DNA from: Aerococcus viridans
GTDB lineage: Bacteria > Bacillota > Bacilli > Lactobacillales > Aerococcaceae
Reading direction: 5' to 3'
Assembly (NCBI RefSeq): GCF_001543285.1
Contig: NZ_CP014164.1
Location: 1,984,001-2,048,000, forward strand
Length of the DNA: 64,000 nucleotides
The position numbers were made by a program, and so were the translations under genes. Numbering within the stretch: position 1 is the stretch's first letter; each line of letters begins with the position of its first letter. Of this stretch, positions 17,077-27,479 are shown in pieces. Below the pieces are notes generated by a model. The model saw nothing but the letters and a program-made list of their open reading frames with translations. It searched no databases and was not told where the DNA came from.

Positions 17077-18187
17077 CTAATTTTCATCACTCAATTGATT
17101 TTTTAAATACGCGTCAATAAAACCATCCAAGTCACCGTCCATGACGCCTTGTACATTGGCTGTTTCATAGTCAGTTCGGTGGTCTTTTACCATATTATAT
17201 GGATGGAATACGTAGGAACGGATTTGTGAACCCCAGGCAATTTCTGATTTTTCACCACGAATTTCATCTAATTCTTTGGCATTTTTTTCAGCTAGTAAAT
17301 GCGCTAATTTAGCTTGTAACATCTTCATAGCCGTATCCCTATTTTGGAATTGAGACCTTTGACCTTGTGAGGCCACGACAATACCAGTTGGCACGTGGGT
17401 TAACCGAACTGCTGAAGATGTTTTATTGATATGTTGCCCTCCAGCACCTGATGCGCGGAATACGTCCATTTCAATATCTGATTCATCAATTTCAATTTCC
17501 GTATTTTGGTCTAATACTGGCATAATCTCCACTGAAGCAAAAGAGGTATGGCGACGTTTGTTGGAATCAAATGGTGAAATACGCACTAAGCGATGGATCC
17601 CATCTTCCGATTTCAAAAATCCGTAAGCATTCAACCCTTTGATTTCAAGTGTAACAGACTTAATTCCCGCCTCATCACCGTTTTGAAAATCGAGTGTCGT
17701 CACTTGATAATCGTGTTGGTCTGCCCACCGTTGGTACATACGCAGTAGCATTGAAGCCCAATCTTGGGACTCAGTACCACCAGCACCTGGATGAATCTCT
17801 AATAAGGCATCGTTATGGTCATACTCACCACTTAGTAAAATATTGCGCTCATAGGCGCTAATTTTAGCTTGGAAAGCTTGTATTCGATTAACTAATTCCT
17901 TAGATAAATCGGGATCTGGTTCTTCTTTAACCATTTCGTTTAAAAGTGTCAATTCTTCATATTCATCCGCTAGATTATTGAATTCATCATAGACCTTTTT
18001 CAAGGCGTTATTCGCGTCAATTACTGATTGTGCTTTTTCTGAATCATCCCAGAAACCTGGTTGCACCATATCAGCTTCATACTCAGCTAAATCTGCTTCC
18101 ATCTTCTCTAAGTCAAAGAGACCCCCTGAAGCTGTCAATTTGGGTTTTATTTTGCTCTAGTAAGTTATTAATTTCATATTGTTCCAT
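17077..18187 (-). CDS. prfB: Peptide chain release factor 2, with programmed +1 frameshift
   Basis: RF2 recognises UGA and UAA codons and triggers peptide release. A 24-codon zero-frame start runs from ATG at 18187 (MEQYEINNLLEQ) to AGG GGG TCT CTT TGA. TGA is at 18113-18115. A +1 shift at CTT-T continues as DLEKMEADLAEYEADM to the stop at 17077. AGGGGG is the internal Shine-Dalgarno-like stimulator and the site is identical to the classical one. The catalytic SGAGGQHINKTSS and specificity region (SPFDSNKRRHTSF) are intact. Autoregulation by RF2 level is well known for this arrangement. Confidence 0.97.
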
Positions 18188-18205
18188 CTTATATCGCTCC
18201 TAATA

Positions 18206-18266
18206 AAAACACGGGACCAACATGCATGATGATGTTACTCGGTCAATGCCTTGTTCGTCCCGATGT
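18206..18266 (-). terminator. Intrinsic terminator between secA and prfB
   Basis: On the minus strand a long hairpin with CGGGAC at the base pairing with GTCCCG, followed by TGTTTTT. It ends secA transcripts before prfB. Confidence 0.7.
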
Positions 18267-18279
18267 TCATAATATGCTC

Positions 18280-20661
18280 TTATTTAGCTTGTTTACGTTC
18301 TAAGTTTTGACGAATTTCAGATTGCATGAACATGCGTGTTGCATCATATTCAATACCGGCAATCATTTCGTTGAAACGGTCAAATCCTTCAGATTGGTAT
18401 TCTACCAATGGGTTATTTTGCGCGTAAGCACGTAGTCCAACCCCTTGACGTAATTGGTCCATAGCGTCAATATGGTCAGTCCAACGAGAGTCAACTGCAC
18501 GCAGGATAACCACTTTTTCAAATTCTAGGGCCATATCTTTGTTATTGATTGAATCAATTTTTTGGTTGAAACGGTCAGCCGCTTTATCAGTAATAAAGGC
18601 AATAATTTCTTTTTGGCTTTTACCCTCTAAGTTATCAATGTCTACTTGCGTATTGCGGTATAAGGCTGTTTCGGCAAAATCAGCCAGCGCTTCTAAATTC
18701 CACTCAGAACGGTCACCAGCAGTGTATAATTCCACTTGGCGTTTAATAGTCCGCTCAATCATTGGCCACATCACGTCATCCAATGACTCTTCAGCTGAAA
18801 TCACTTGGAAACGTTGTGCGTAGATGACATCACGTTGTTGACGCATCACCTCATCGTATTCTAGGACGTTTTTACGGGTATCGTAGTTATTCCCTTCAAC
18901 ACGAATTTGCGCGGCTTCAACTTGTTTAGTAATCATACGAGACTCAATCACCATGTCTGGATCATCTTGGTCTACGTTTAATCTTTCCCATAATTGTTGG
19001 ATACGTTCTGAACCGAAACGACGCATCACGTCATCTTCAAGTGATAAGTAGAAACGTGAGTAACCTGGGTCTCCTTGACGTCCAGCACGCCCACGTAACT
19101 GGTTATCAATACGGCGTGATTCGTGACGTTCAGTACCAATTACAGCTAAGCCACCAAGTTCTTTTACTTCGGGGCTCAATTTAATATCTGTACCACGCCC
19201 CGCCATGTTCGTCGCAATCGTCACGGCGCCCTTTTGACCTGCATCAGCAACAATTTGCGCTTCACGTTCATGGTTTTTAGCGTTCAATACGTTATGGCGA
19301 ATACCTAATTGCGTTAAAGCATCTGATAACATTTCAGAAGTTTCAACCGCTACAGTACCTACTAAAACTGGTTGTCCAGCTTGGTGACGGGCAGCGATAT
19401 CCTTTACAACCGCGTTAAATTTAGATTTTAAATTAGGGTATAAGATATCTGATTTATCTTCACGGATAACAGGTTTATTGGTTGGAATTTGAATGACGTT
19501 CATATTATAAATTTCACGGAATTCTTCTTCTTCAGTTTTAGCTGTACCTGTCATACCAGATAATTTTTCATACATTCTGAAATAGTTTTGGAAGGTAATT
19601 GTCGCCATTGTTTTCGATTCATTTTGAATGTCCACATTTTCTTTTGCTTCAATCCCTTGGTGTAAACCATCTGAGAAACGACGACCTTCCATGATACGAC
19701 CAGTAAAGCCATCAACGATCTTCACTTGGCCATCAACCACTACATAGTCAATATTTAAAGCCATGATGTAGTTGGCACGTAAAGCTATATCGATATGGTG
19801 GATTAAACGACCATTTTCGATATCATATAAGTTCTTCACATGGAATACATCTTCTGCTTTTTCAATCCCCGCTTCAGTAAGGGCAATCGTTTTAGACGAC
19901 ACATCAATCACATAATCGTCTTCTTCTTTTAAGCTCTTGGCAAAATAATCTGCCCGTTGGTACAAGGCAGTTGATTGCTCAGCCTGGTTTGAAATGATAA
20001 GTGGCGTACGCGCCTCATCGATTAAGATTGAATCTACTTCATCGACAACCGCAAAGTATAAAGGACGCTGCACCATCTGGCGTTTGTATACGACCATGTT
20101 GTCACGCAAGTAGTCAAATCCAAGCTCATTATTTGTTGAATAAGTAATATCCGCTGCATATGCTTCACGCTTTTCGTCGTTGTTCATACCAGCTTTATTC
20201 AAGCCCACTGTTAAGCCTAAGAAAGTATATAACTCACCCATTTGCGCTGAGTCACGGCTTGCCAAGTAGTCATTGACTGTCACTACATGTACCCCTTTAC
20301 CAGTTAAGGCGTTTAGGTATACTGGCATCGTTGCTGTTAAAGTTTTACCTTCACCAGTTTTCATCTCTGCTATGTTTCCGTAGTGTAAAGCCAAACCACC
20401 CATAATTTGTACGTGGTATGGGAATAATCCAAGGACACGGCGTGCACCTTCTCTTACTGTAGCAAAAGCTTCCACTAAAATATCTTCCAAGTCTTCACCT
20501 AATTGTAGACGTTCTTGGAATGACTTAGTCATATCTTTTAATTGGTCATCTGTGTAATTTGCAAAACGATCCTCTAATGCTTCAACTTGTTTTGCAGTTT
20601 TATCAAATTTTTTCAAATCTTTTCTTTGGTTATCAAAAACCTTTTTTAAAACATTTGCCAT
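18280..20661 (-). CDS. secA: Preprotein translocase motor ATPase SecA
   Basis: A 793-residue ATPase that drives proteins through SecYEG. Walker A is [16 protein letters not shown], followed by DEAD-type [14 protein letters not shown], the preprotein cross-linking domain, motif [30 protein letters not shown] and second-RecA motifs [10 protein letters not shown] and [11 protein letters not shown]. The protein ends at [10 protein letters not shown] and lacks the C-terminal Cys-rich zinc/SecB-binding tail. This matches other Lactobacillales without SecB as far as I recall. Follows hpf in the order hpf-secA-prfB, a conserved Firmicutes neighbourhood. Confidence 0.98.
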   Translation of the reverse strand: MANVLKKVFDNQRKDLKKFDKTAKQVEALEDRFANYTDDQLKDMTKSFQERLQLGEDLEDILVEAFATVREGARRVLGLFPYHVQIMGGLALHYGNIAEMKTGEGKTLTATMPVYLNALTGKGVHVVTVNDYLASRDSAQMGELYTFLGLTVGLNKAGMNNDEKREAYAADITYSTNNELGFDYLRDNMVVYKRQMVQRPLYFAVVDEVDSILIDEARTPLIISNQAEQSTALYQRADYFAKSLKEEDDYVIDVSSKTIALTEAGIEKAEDVFHVKNLYDIENGRLIHHIDIALRANYIMALNIDYVVVDGQVKIVDGFTGRIMEGRRFSDGLHQGIEAKENVDIQNESKTMATITFQNYFRMYEKLSGMTGTAKTEEEEFREIYNMNVIQIPTNKPVIREDKSDILYPNLKSKFNAVVKDIAARHQAGQPVLVGTVAVETSEMLSDALTQLGIRHNVLNAKNHEREAQIVADAGQKGAVTIATNMAGRGTDIKLSPEVKELGGLAVIGTERHESRRIDNQLRGRAGRQGDPGYSRFYLSLEDDVMRRFGSERIQQLWERLNVDQDDPDMVIESRMITKQVEAAQIRVEGNNYDTRKNVLEYDEVMRQQRDVIYAQRFQVISAEESLDDVMWPMIERTIKRQVELYTAGDRSEWNLEALADFAETALYRNTQVDIDNLEGKSQKEIIAFITDKAADRFNQKIDSINNKDMALEFEKVVILRAVDSRWTDHIDAMDQLRQGVGLRAYAQNNPLVEYQSEGFDRFNEMIAGIEYDATRMFMQSEIRQNLERKQAK

Positions 20662-20881
20662 TATTTTCTCCTTTGGTTCAGAAAATTATATAAATCTTGG
20701 GCTAGGGCACATCATTCTACTAGATAATATGCTGTAGGCCTTGGTACCCACTATCCCCAATATATTTATCGTCCTATACATGATAGCATTAAAATTTTGT
20801 CATTAAAACAAGAAACGGCTAGCCTAAGCAGAAATTATGAGATTTTTACAATCTTTTTCCTGGAAAAATGACTAAACCCAT

Positions 20882-20911
20882 AAAAAAAAGCTCCGGCAAT
20901 CACCGGAGCTT
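20882..20911 (-). terminator. Intrinsic terminator after hpf
   Basis: On the minus strand AAGCTCCGGTGA pairs across TT to GCCGGAGCTT and is followed by eight T residues. Confidence 0.85.
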
Positions 20912-20936
20912 GTCATTTTATCGAATGTTTTCTTGG

Positions 20937-21521
20937 TTATGCGTCTTCTAATTCATCTTCGATGGCAATTAAACCATATGAACCTTTACGACGAGCGTAT
21001 ACCAAGGCACCTTTACCAGTTTCAGCATCTTCAAAGATGAAGAAGTTGTGACCTAGCATTTCCATTTGCAATACTGCTTCTTCTGCAGTCATCGGCTTCA
21101 CAGATAAGGTTTTACGACGCACAATCTTAATTGGGTCATGTCCTTCTTCAGCCTCTTGCTCAACGCGGTCAGCTTGTACTTGTGTTTCCACAGCACCTGG
21201 TAAACCAGCACTAACACGAGGTTTACGATTCATTTTTGTTTTGTATTTACGTACTTGCCGTTCCAACTTATCAACCACAAGGTCAATAGAACCGTACAAG
21301 TCTTGAGATGTTTCTTCAGCACGTAAAGTCAAACCACCTGTTAAAGGAATTGTAACCTCTGCCTTAGCATCCTTATTCGGATAAACTTTCGCATTTACAT
21401 ATGCAGTAGCATCTGGTGAATCAGTGAAATACCGTTCAATCTTAGAGATTTTCTTTTCAGCGTACTCTCTGATTGCTGGAGTGATTTCAATATTCTCACC
21501 GCGGACGTTGTATGTAAACAT
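20937..21521 (-). CDS. hpf: Long-form ribosome hibernation promoting factor
   Basis: A 194-residue protein. The N-terminal half (1-100) is the YfiA/RaiA fold that sits in the ribosomal decoding channel (FTYNVRGENIEITPAIREYA, ending LERQVRKYKTKMNRK). The C-terminal domain (about 130-190: DPIKIVRRKTLSVKPMTAEE, LVYARRKGSYGLIA) is the dimerisation part that joins two ribosomes into 100S particles. The length fits the long form of Firmicutes. Own promoter region and terminator, upstream of secA. Confidence 0.95.
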   Translation of the reverse strand: MFTYNVRGENIEITPAIREYAEKKISKIERYFTDSPDATAYVNAKVYPNKDAKAEVTIPLTGGLTLRAEETSQDLYGSIDLVVDKLERQVRKYKTKMNRKPRVSAGLPGAVETQVQADRVEQEAEEGHDPIKIVRRKTLSVKPMTAEEAVLQMEMLGHNFFIFEDAETGKGALVYARRKGSYGLIAIEDELEDA

Positions 21522-21643
21522 AATCTTTCATCCTTTCTACCAGTAATAAATTACTGGTGAAGCTCCTATAGCTTCTTTATTAGTACTTTTATTATAATGG
21601 AAACCGCTTACCAATACAAATAATCTACTCTCAAAAATGCATA

Positions 21644-22414
21644 TTATCTTGCAAGGGTTAATCCGCTTATTTGACTGAAGCCAGCTAATTCAAGTGCTTT
21701 ATAGGCTGAGAACATTGTGGTGCCCGTAGTATAGACATCATCAAATAAAACAATAGGTCGACGTTGGTCTAATGGACTTATTGCTGGATTAATCCTAATT
21801 TTATTAAGGTCTCGTAACCGATTCTGTCGATTTTTATAAGCTTGCTTCCCCTTATTCCCCTCACTTATCAGTAAATCCTTATAAGGAATACGTGCAGCTT
21901 CTAATAATAAGGCTGTTTGATTGAAACCTCTATTCGCTACTTTCTCACTAGAGGAAGGCATAGGGACCCAAATCGCATTCTGATCTTTTCGATAAGCAGA
22001 TCTTATTTCATGAGCAAAAAGAAAACGGCCCCGTATATCTCCCTGCCCTTTTAAAACGACTAACCAATCTTTAAATATTCTATTATATTGGTAGAATGCT
22101 TGATTCTTAAAATGCCAATTGTGGTACCTATGCCAACTTTGACAATCACTGCAAAATCCTTCTGCATTCACTTCAACTACCATTCCTTCCACAACGGGCC
22201 GCCCGCATTGTTTACAGGTATTTTTAATAGGAATAGTTTCTAATCCGCTTAAACATTCTTGGCAAAAAAGAGCTGGTTGAATCCGACCTAAAGACAAGAT
22301 ATCCGATAAGGTTAAGTGAATATCTAAGATATTTTGACATATTAAACAAGCTGACGCTGTATCAGTAGTTGTGCTTTCATCATTCATCAAAGTCTTAAAA
22401 AGATTAGTCATCAA
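21644..22414 (-). CDS. comFC: ComF-family phosphoribosyltransferase-like protein (ComFC)
   Basis: A 256-residue protein of the ComFC/GntX family, required for natural transformation in several Firmicutes. N-terminal zinc fingers are CLICQ, CQECL, CKQCGRP and CSDCQ. The C-terminal phosphoribosyltransferase domain has the PRPP loop VLFDDVYTTGTTM. The gene overlaps comFA by 11 bases. Together they suggest that the organism may be naturally competent, but no other competence genes are in the window. Confidence 0.9.
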   Translation of the reverse strand: MMTNLFKTLMNDESTTTDTASACLICQNILDIHLTLSDILSLGRIQPALFCQECLSGLETIPIKNTCKQCGRPVVEGMVVEVNAEGFCSDCQSWHRYHNWHFKNQAFYQYNRIFKDWLVVLKGQGDIRGRFLFAHEIRSAYRKDQNAIWVPMPSSSEKVANRGFNQTALLLEAARIPYKDLLISEGNKGKQAYKNRQNRLRDLNKIRINPAISPLDQRRPIVLFDDVYTTGTTMFSAYKALELAGFSQISGLTLAR

Positions 22415-23786
22415 TTAAACCTCGTTTTCTTGCTTGCTCATTCATCGTTTTAATTTGCCGAATTGCGGCGTTTGATGCTTTCGTTTTCCCGTAATGGAGA
22501 AAGTACACATCTCCAGAAGGCCATTTAGGTTTTCTACCTACTCGCCCAGATATTTGCACAAGCGCCGCTGTGGTAAAAGTTTGGTCTTCGCTCCCCAATA
22601 CAATGACATCAATATTCGCGAAAGTGACCCCACGTTCTAAAATGGTTGTTGAGAACAGAAAATCATAGTGTCCATCTCGCATATTTTGCACTTTACTAAT
22701 TCGATCAGGGTCTTTAGAAGAGACAGATTCAAATCGGTAGTCAGCAAACGCTTGTTGACACAATTTAACAAAGGTCAACATCCGGTCGATATGCGGCATA
22801 AAAACTAAGACTCGTCGTCCCTTTTTTAATAGTTGGTTTAATAAGCGTTTAAAGACAATTGGCACCTTACCTGCCTGAATGAGGCTTTGCCAATCCCCTA
22901 CCCATCGGTGGACCGGAACTGGTAGGCGGTGTCGATGGTAACGTGCCGGGAGAATAGACACGGGCATTCTCCCCTCTTTAATTTGTTTTTCATGGCTGGG
23001 ACTAGGTGTTGCTGTCAGTAAAACCTGTGCACCAGTCTCTTTTACAGCACGAACAGAAGCAAAATATAACATTGGGTCACCGTCATAAGGGAAAGCGTCA
23101 ATTTCATCAATAATCAGCAAATCAAAAGCTGCTTTAAACCGAATTAACTGGTGGGTAGACCCAATTGTAAAAGCCGCACCACTATATGATTCTTCAGATT
23201 GGCCGTGAAGTAATTGAATAGTTACTTCAGGAAAAGCTGCTTTAAACCTAGGTGCCAATTCATTAGCAACATCAATCCGTGGTGTTGCTAGTGCAACTTT
23301 TCCTCCAGCCATCAGCGCTTGATTAACCGCTTCAAAGACCATTTCGGTTTTACCCGCACCAGTAACTGCCCAAACTAAACGTTGACCACCAGTTTGGTAG
23401 CTTTGACAAATCTCTTCAGAAGCTTGAGCCTGTTGTTCAGATAAGGTCCCATTCCACGCCAGATAAGATTGGTTTCTTTTCCAGTAATGTGCTGTTGCTG
23501 TTTCTTCTAGGTGATAGAGCTTGTCGCAGGTTCGCAACTTACCAAAGTTAAGACAATGCAAACAGTAAAGACATTCTATTAAGTCACATTGACAGATATT
23601 TTGATGAAAGTTTGTACGGTTACCACAACGAAGACAAGTTAACCGTGAACCGCTTTTCTCTATGGCAGGAAAAATCTGTAGTCCGGGAATTTCTAGTGAG
23701 GCCATGGACTCATCGGTCTGGTCAATTTCCTTGGCTGTAACGAGTCGACCGCTTAATAAATTGATTATTTCTTCCATGATTCTCAC
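22404..23786 (-). CDS. comFA: Competence DNA-translocation helicase ComFA
   Basis: A 460-residue superfamily-2 helicase. The N-terminus has a zinc-binding cluster (CLRCGNRTNFHQNICQCDLI, then CLYCLHC). Walker A is VTGAGKTEMVFEAV, the DEAD-type box is IIDEIDAFPYD, motif III LLTATPSP and motif VI QISGRVGRKPKWPSGD. ComFA helps pull single-stranded DNA through ComEC. I saw no obvious ComX-type promoter box in front of it. First gene of the comFA-comFC operon. Confidence 0.92.
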   Translation of the reverse strand: MRIMEEIINLLSGRLVTAKEIDQTDESMASLEIPGLQIFPAIEKSGSRLTCLRCGNRTNFHQNICQCDLIECLYCLHCLNFGKLRTCDKLYHLEETATAHYWKRNQSYLAWNGTLSEQQAQASEEICQSYQTGGQRLVWAVTGAGKTEMVFEAVNQALMAGGKVALATPRIDVANELAPRFKAAFPEVTIQLLHGQSEESYSGAAFTIGSTHQLIRFKAAFDLLIIDEIDAFPYDGDPMLYFASVRAVKETGAQVLLTATPSPSHEKQIKEGRMPVSILPARYHRHRLPVPVHRWVGDWQSLIQAGKVPIVFKRLLNQLLKKGRRVLVFMPHIDRMLTFVKLCQQAFADYRFESVSSKDPDRISKVQNMRDGHYDFLFSTTILERGVTFANIDVIVLGSEDQTFTTAALVQISGRVGRKPKWPSGDVYFLHYGKTKASNAAIRQIKTMNEQARKRGLIDD

Positions 23787-23826
23787 CCCTCATCCAGTTT
23801 ATACGTCAAATTTTAGGGATTATGCC

Positions 23827-23864
23827 AAAAAAAAGAGACCAGGAAATTTCCTAATCTCAAAAAG
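23827..23864 (-). terminator. Intrinsic terminator after degV gene
   Basis: On the minus strand GAGATTAGGAAA pairs with TTTCCTGGTCTC (two mismatches) and is followed by eight T residues. Confidence 0.75.
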
Positions 23865-23906
23865 TACATAAATAAGTGCAATTTCAATTAAATTTAAGTT
23901 TTGAAC

Positions 23907-24770
23907 CTACTTGATATCAGTATTTTGCCACCAAGCTAAAGCGTAGGCAGCTGGGCCAAGATGTGTCCCAATAACGGGGCCTACTGGCGTTCGTTGCATA
24001 TCTAAGTCTGGGTGGTTTTCAGTCATATAAGCCACCAAACTTTGAACTTGCGGGGTGTCATCTTCCCCGACAATGGCGACCCTTAATCGTGGCTCTGCTT
24101 GATAAGCTTGTTCAAATAAATCAAGCATCCGTTTCACAGTCTTTTTATGGGTACGAACTTTTTCAAAAACCTCAATTTTTCCCTGTTCAAAATGCAAGAT
24201 TGGTTTTACTTGTAATAGGTTACCAATTCCAGCTGCACTAGAAGAGATACGGCCACCTTTAGCTAAGTGTCCCAAATTTTCTACTGAAAAATAAGCATCT
24301 GAAGTTAATTTTAAGGCATCTAATTTTGGTAAGATTTCTTCTAAGCTTAGACCTTGTTCACGCAACTTAACGGCTTCTTGAACGAATAAACCTTGTCCAA
24401 TCAAAGAAATATCGGAATTATAAACCGCAATCCGAACATTTTTTTCTTCAGCAACTTCGTTTGCAATCATACTAAAGGTTTGGAAGGCACCAGAAATACC
24501 TTTAGATAAGGTAACAACCAAAACCTCATCATGACTGTCAGCTAACCGCTCGAAGACTTCTGTGACAAGGCCTGGCGCAGGTTGCGAACTTGTTGGGATC
24601 TCATCTAAGGCCGCCATTTTGGCATAAAATTCATCAACCGTGATGTCGATATTGTCACGGTAGGATCCGTCTGAAAATGTGATTGTTAATGGTAGAACTG
24701 TAATATCGTGACGACTAACAAATTCGTCTGAAAGATAGGCAGTACTATCCGTTACAATGGCAAGTGACAT
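23907..24770 (-). CDS. DegV-family fatty-acid-binding protein (FakB-like)
   Basis: A 287-residue DegV-fold protein. Family motifs are IVTDSTAYLSDEF at the N-terminus, TSQPAPGLVTEVF near 61, TLSKGISGAFQTF near 88 and GRISSSAAGIGNLLQVKPIL near 170. DegV/FakB proteins bind a fatty acid and present it to the kinase FakA for incorporation into phospholipid. FakA is not in the window, so whether this copy works with it is inferred. Single-gene unit, divergent from the yigZ-like gene. Confidence 0.88.
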   Translation of the reverse strand: MSLAIVTDSTAYLSDEFVSRHDITVLPLTITFSDGSYRDNIDITVDEFYAKMAALDEIPTSSQPAPGLVTEVFERLADSHDEVLVVTLSKGISGAFQTFSMIANEVAEEKNVRIAVYNSDISLIGQGLFVQEAVKLREQGLSLEEILPKLDALKLTSDAYFSVENLGHLAKGGRISSSAAGIGNLLQVKPILHFEQGKIEVFEKVRTHKKTVKRMLDLFEQAYQAEPRLRVAIVGEDDTPQVQSLVAYMTENHPDLDMQRTPVGPVIGTHLGPAAYALAWWQNTDIK

Positions 24771-24997
24771 ATAATTTTCTCCTCTAATCCCTGTACTTTA
24801 CAGATTGCCACTTGAAAAATAATCAACTGACAATAACTTCAGTGCCATTTTATCAAACATCTGGATAAAATTCGACAAGTTTATCTAGTAAAGCGCTTCA
24901 ACTTTGTGAAATATACACAAAAGACAGGCAAATAGCTAAAAATAATAAAATATGCTACTCTCAAAGGAAAGAAATGATTAACAAGGAGGCAAGTCAA

Positions 24998-25636
24998 ATG
25001 ATTGAATACCGGACTGTAGTTGCAGGCGGCGGTAGCCACGAAATTGAAGTGAAAGGGTCCAGATTTATTTGCCATGCACAACGAGTCTTCAATGAAGATG
25101 AAGCCAACGCTTTTATCCAAAAAATTCGTAAAGAACACTACAAAGCCACTCACAATTGTGTAGCCTTTCAAATTGGCGAAAAAAATGAGATTCAACGAGC
25201 GCTAGATGATGGCGAACCCTCTGGAACAGCGGGCGTCCCTATGCTAGAAGTTTTAAAACAGCGGAATTTACAAAATATTATCGTAATTGTTAACCGCTAT
25301 TTCGGTGGTACTAAACTAGGTGCTGGTGGGCTCGTTCGTGCTTACTCATCCGCAGTGTCTGAAGGATTAGATGCCATTGGTCAAGTAGAACGTCAGCTGC
25401 AAACCCAATTAGACATCAAAGTTGCTTACCCAATAACTGGTCAATTAGAACATTGGATTGCTGAATCACCCTACAGCTTATTAGATACAACTTATCTAGC
25501 TGACGTAACTTATCATTTAGGTGTCCCGTCTGATTTAGTAGATCAAGTTCAAGCCGACATCGTTAATCTAACAAGTGACCAAGCTGAATTTGCTATTGGG
25601 CAACAAATCTATGTAGACATCCCAATTAGTTACTAA
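24998..25636 (+). CDS. YigZ/IMPACT-family protein
   Basis: A 212-residue protein with the N-terminal UPF0029 (IMPACT) domain: EVKGSRFICHAQRV, HYKATHNCVAFQIG, DDGEPSGTAGVPML, RYFGGTKLGAGGLVRAYSSA. A C-terminal DUF1949 ferredoxin-like domain follows. The biochemical role in bacteria is unclear; relatives are linked to translation control. The start at 24998 is chosen because AAGGAGG lies eight bases before it; an in-frame ATG 24 bases earlier lacks this. Confidence 0.9.
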   Translation: MIEYRTVVAGGGSHEIEVKGSRFICHAQRVFNEDEANAFIQKIRKEHYKATHNCVAFQIGEKNEIQRALDDGEPSGTAGVPMLEVLKQRNLQNIIVIVNRYFGGTKLGAGGLVRAYSSAVSEGLDAIGQVERQLQTQLDIKVAYPITGQLEHWIAESPYSLLDTTYLADVTYHLGVPSDLVDQVQADIVNLTSDQAEFAIGQQIYVDIPISY

Positions 25637-25742
25637 TTTAATTATCAACTATAAGCAAACCCACTAGTATAATTTTGCCTTGCATTTTTAAGATGACTGG
25701 AGGACAATATAATTGTAAACCCTTACAAATGGAGGCACTATT

Positions 25743-27071
25743 ATGGAAATTGAAAAACAAATTGCAGATAAGTATTTGAAGACATATATGGTTGAAAAAG
25801 CTCCAGGATCTGCATCTTTAATTGCTTTCCCCACTTCAACTGAAGAAGTGGTCGCATTTATTAAGGATGCCAACGCAAGAAAGCAACCCACGATTACTAT
25901 CGGTCGTCAAACTGGATTAACGAGCGCAACTTATCCTATCAATAATGCTTGGTTACTAAGCTTGGAGAAAATGAATAACATTATTTCATTAGATGAACAA
26001 ACGCTGACTTTAACAGTTCAAGCAGGTGTAACCTTATTTCAAATCCGTGATTATCTAGAGAATACGCCTTATTTCTATGCCCCTGACCCTGGTAATAAAA
26101 ATGCTTCAGTCGGCGGAAATGCATCTACAAATGCTGGTGGGATGCGAGCGATTAAATACGGTGTGACCCGTGACAATATCCGTGGTTATGATGTGGTATT
26201 AGCTAATGGAGAATTGATTCACGTTGGCTCTTTAAATAAAAAAGATGCAACAGCTTATGATTTGAAAGACCTATTTATCGGTGCTGAAGGTACACTCGGG
26301 GTAATCACAGAGTTGCAATTGAAATTAACACCACGTCCAGCTTTTGAGAAATCTGTTATTCTCGGTTTTAATTCTTTAGATGGTGTGTCAGATGCTATTT
26401 TTGAAGTTGTGAAGTCACCTGTTCAACCAATTGCTTTAGAACTTTTAGAAGAATCAGGTATCCACTATTCTGAACAATTTATCAACAAGAAAATGCCTGA
26501 AGTTCACGGCGAAGCTTTCTTATTGGCAACCGTAGCAGACAATGCGGCAGACGGTTTAGCCTTCCAACTTGAAGCCATTCAAACCCTCGGGAAAAAGGCT
26601 GGTGCAATTGAAGCCCGCGAACTTTCTGATGATGAAGCACGCGAAATGTGGGCCATCCGTGATAATGTCTTGAACGGTATCGTTTCTAAAGGTGACTGGA
26701 AAATGTATGACCCAGTTGTTCCTAACCACTTATTTACAGACTTAGTGAAGGAAGGTAAACGTTTAGGAGATAAATATAATGTCCAAACAGGTTTCTTCGG
26801 TCACGCAGGAGACGGTAATATTCATATTTGTATCTTACGGGGTGATCAAGATGATGAAACTTGGGAACAAATTAAACACGACTACGAAAATGATTTATTC
26901 CCATATGTTGCTGAACAAGGTGGTTTATTATCTGCAGAACACGGTGTTGGTTTAGAGAAAAAAGCCTATCTACCTTATTTCAAAGATGAAGCATATATGG
27001 CAGTATTGAAATCCATCAAACAAGCCATGGATCCAAATAACATCTTGAACCCAGGAAAAATGTTTGACTAA
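25743..27071 (+). CDS. FAD-linked oxidase (GlcD/D-lactate dehydrogenase type)
   Basis: A 442-residue flavoprotein. The FAD_binding_4 domain carries PGNKNASVGGNASTNAGGMR and GAEGTLGVITELQLKLTPRP. The C-terminal FAD-oxidase domain carries FGHAGDGNIHICIL and SAEHGVGLEKK. Family members oxidise 2-hydroxyacids such as glycolate or D-lactate, and the substrate here cannot be told. No iron-sulfur subunit gene is adjacent. The stop codon is followed after two bases by a tandem array of structured repeats. Confidence 0.88.
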   Translation: MEIEKQIADKYLKTYMVEKAPGSASLIAFPTSTEEVVAFIKDANARKQPTITIGRQTGLTSATYPINNAWLLSLEKMNNIISLDEQTLTLTVQAGVTLFQIRDYLENTPYFYAPDPGNKNASVGGNASTNAGGMRAIKYGVTRDNIRGYDVVLANGELIHVGSLNKKDATAYDLKDLFIGAEGTLGVITELQLKLTPRPAFEKSVILGFNSLDGVSDAIFEVVKSPVQPIALELLEESGIHYSEQFINKKMPEVHGEAFLLATVADNAADGLAFQLEAIQTLGKKAGAIEARELSDDEAREMWAIRDNVLNGIVSKGDWKMYDPVVPNHLFTDLVKEGKRLGDKYNVQTGFFGHAGDGNIHICILRGDQDDETWEQIKHDYENDLFPYVAEQGGLLSAEHGVGLEKKAYLPYFKDEAYMAVLKSIKQAMDPNNILNPGKMFD

Positions 27072-27073
27072 AC

Positions 27074-27445
27074 AGGATGTGAGATAGGGCGTCTAGATAG
27101 GAGTCAATGGAAGAAATAGTGCCGTGGCACACAGAGTGTGACGCAAACTATTCTGAAGTGGACACCTATCTGCCCTGACGAACTCAACTTCACAAGGGTG
27201 AGAGCGAGACCGCTCAACTCAATAACGATGGAAGACTATAGCCGTATCACACGCAGTGTGATGCAATATAGTCTGAAGCGGACTTGAGTTGGTCGAGCGA
27301 ACCCAACTACAGGATGCGAGCACCGACGCTCAGAAAGAAAACGTTGGAAGATTAGTGCAGTAGATGACGCAGTCAGCTGCAAACTAAGCTGAAACGCAGT
27401 TCTTTCTGGAGGTGCGAGCTCAACTTCACAGGATGTGAGACAGCG
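27074..27445 (+). repeat. Tandem array A of modular structured repeats (three units plus a stub)
   Basis: Units at about 27074-27194, 27195-27310 and 27311-27429, then a truncated start. Each begins AGGRTGYGAG or similar and ends CRARCYCAACT. Inside are nested helices. Unit 1: AGGGC/GCCCT, AGATAGG/CCTATCT, AATAGT/ACTATT and CACAC/GTGTG. Unit 2: GACC/GGTC, CAACTCAA/TTGAGTTG, GACTATA/TATAGTC and TCACAC/GTGTGA. Unit 3: GCACC/GGTGC, AGAAAGAA/TTCTTTCT, TTAGT/ACTAA and TGAC/GTCA. GGAAG before the third helix and CTGAA after it are kept. The array begins two bases after the FAD-oxidase stop codon on the same strand. Confidence 0.85.
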
Positions 27446-27479
27446 CAAACTTAATGTTTATGGGTAGCCTTTCGGCTTC

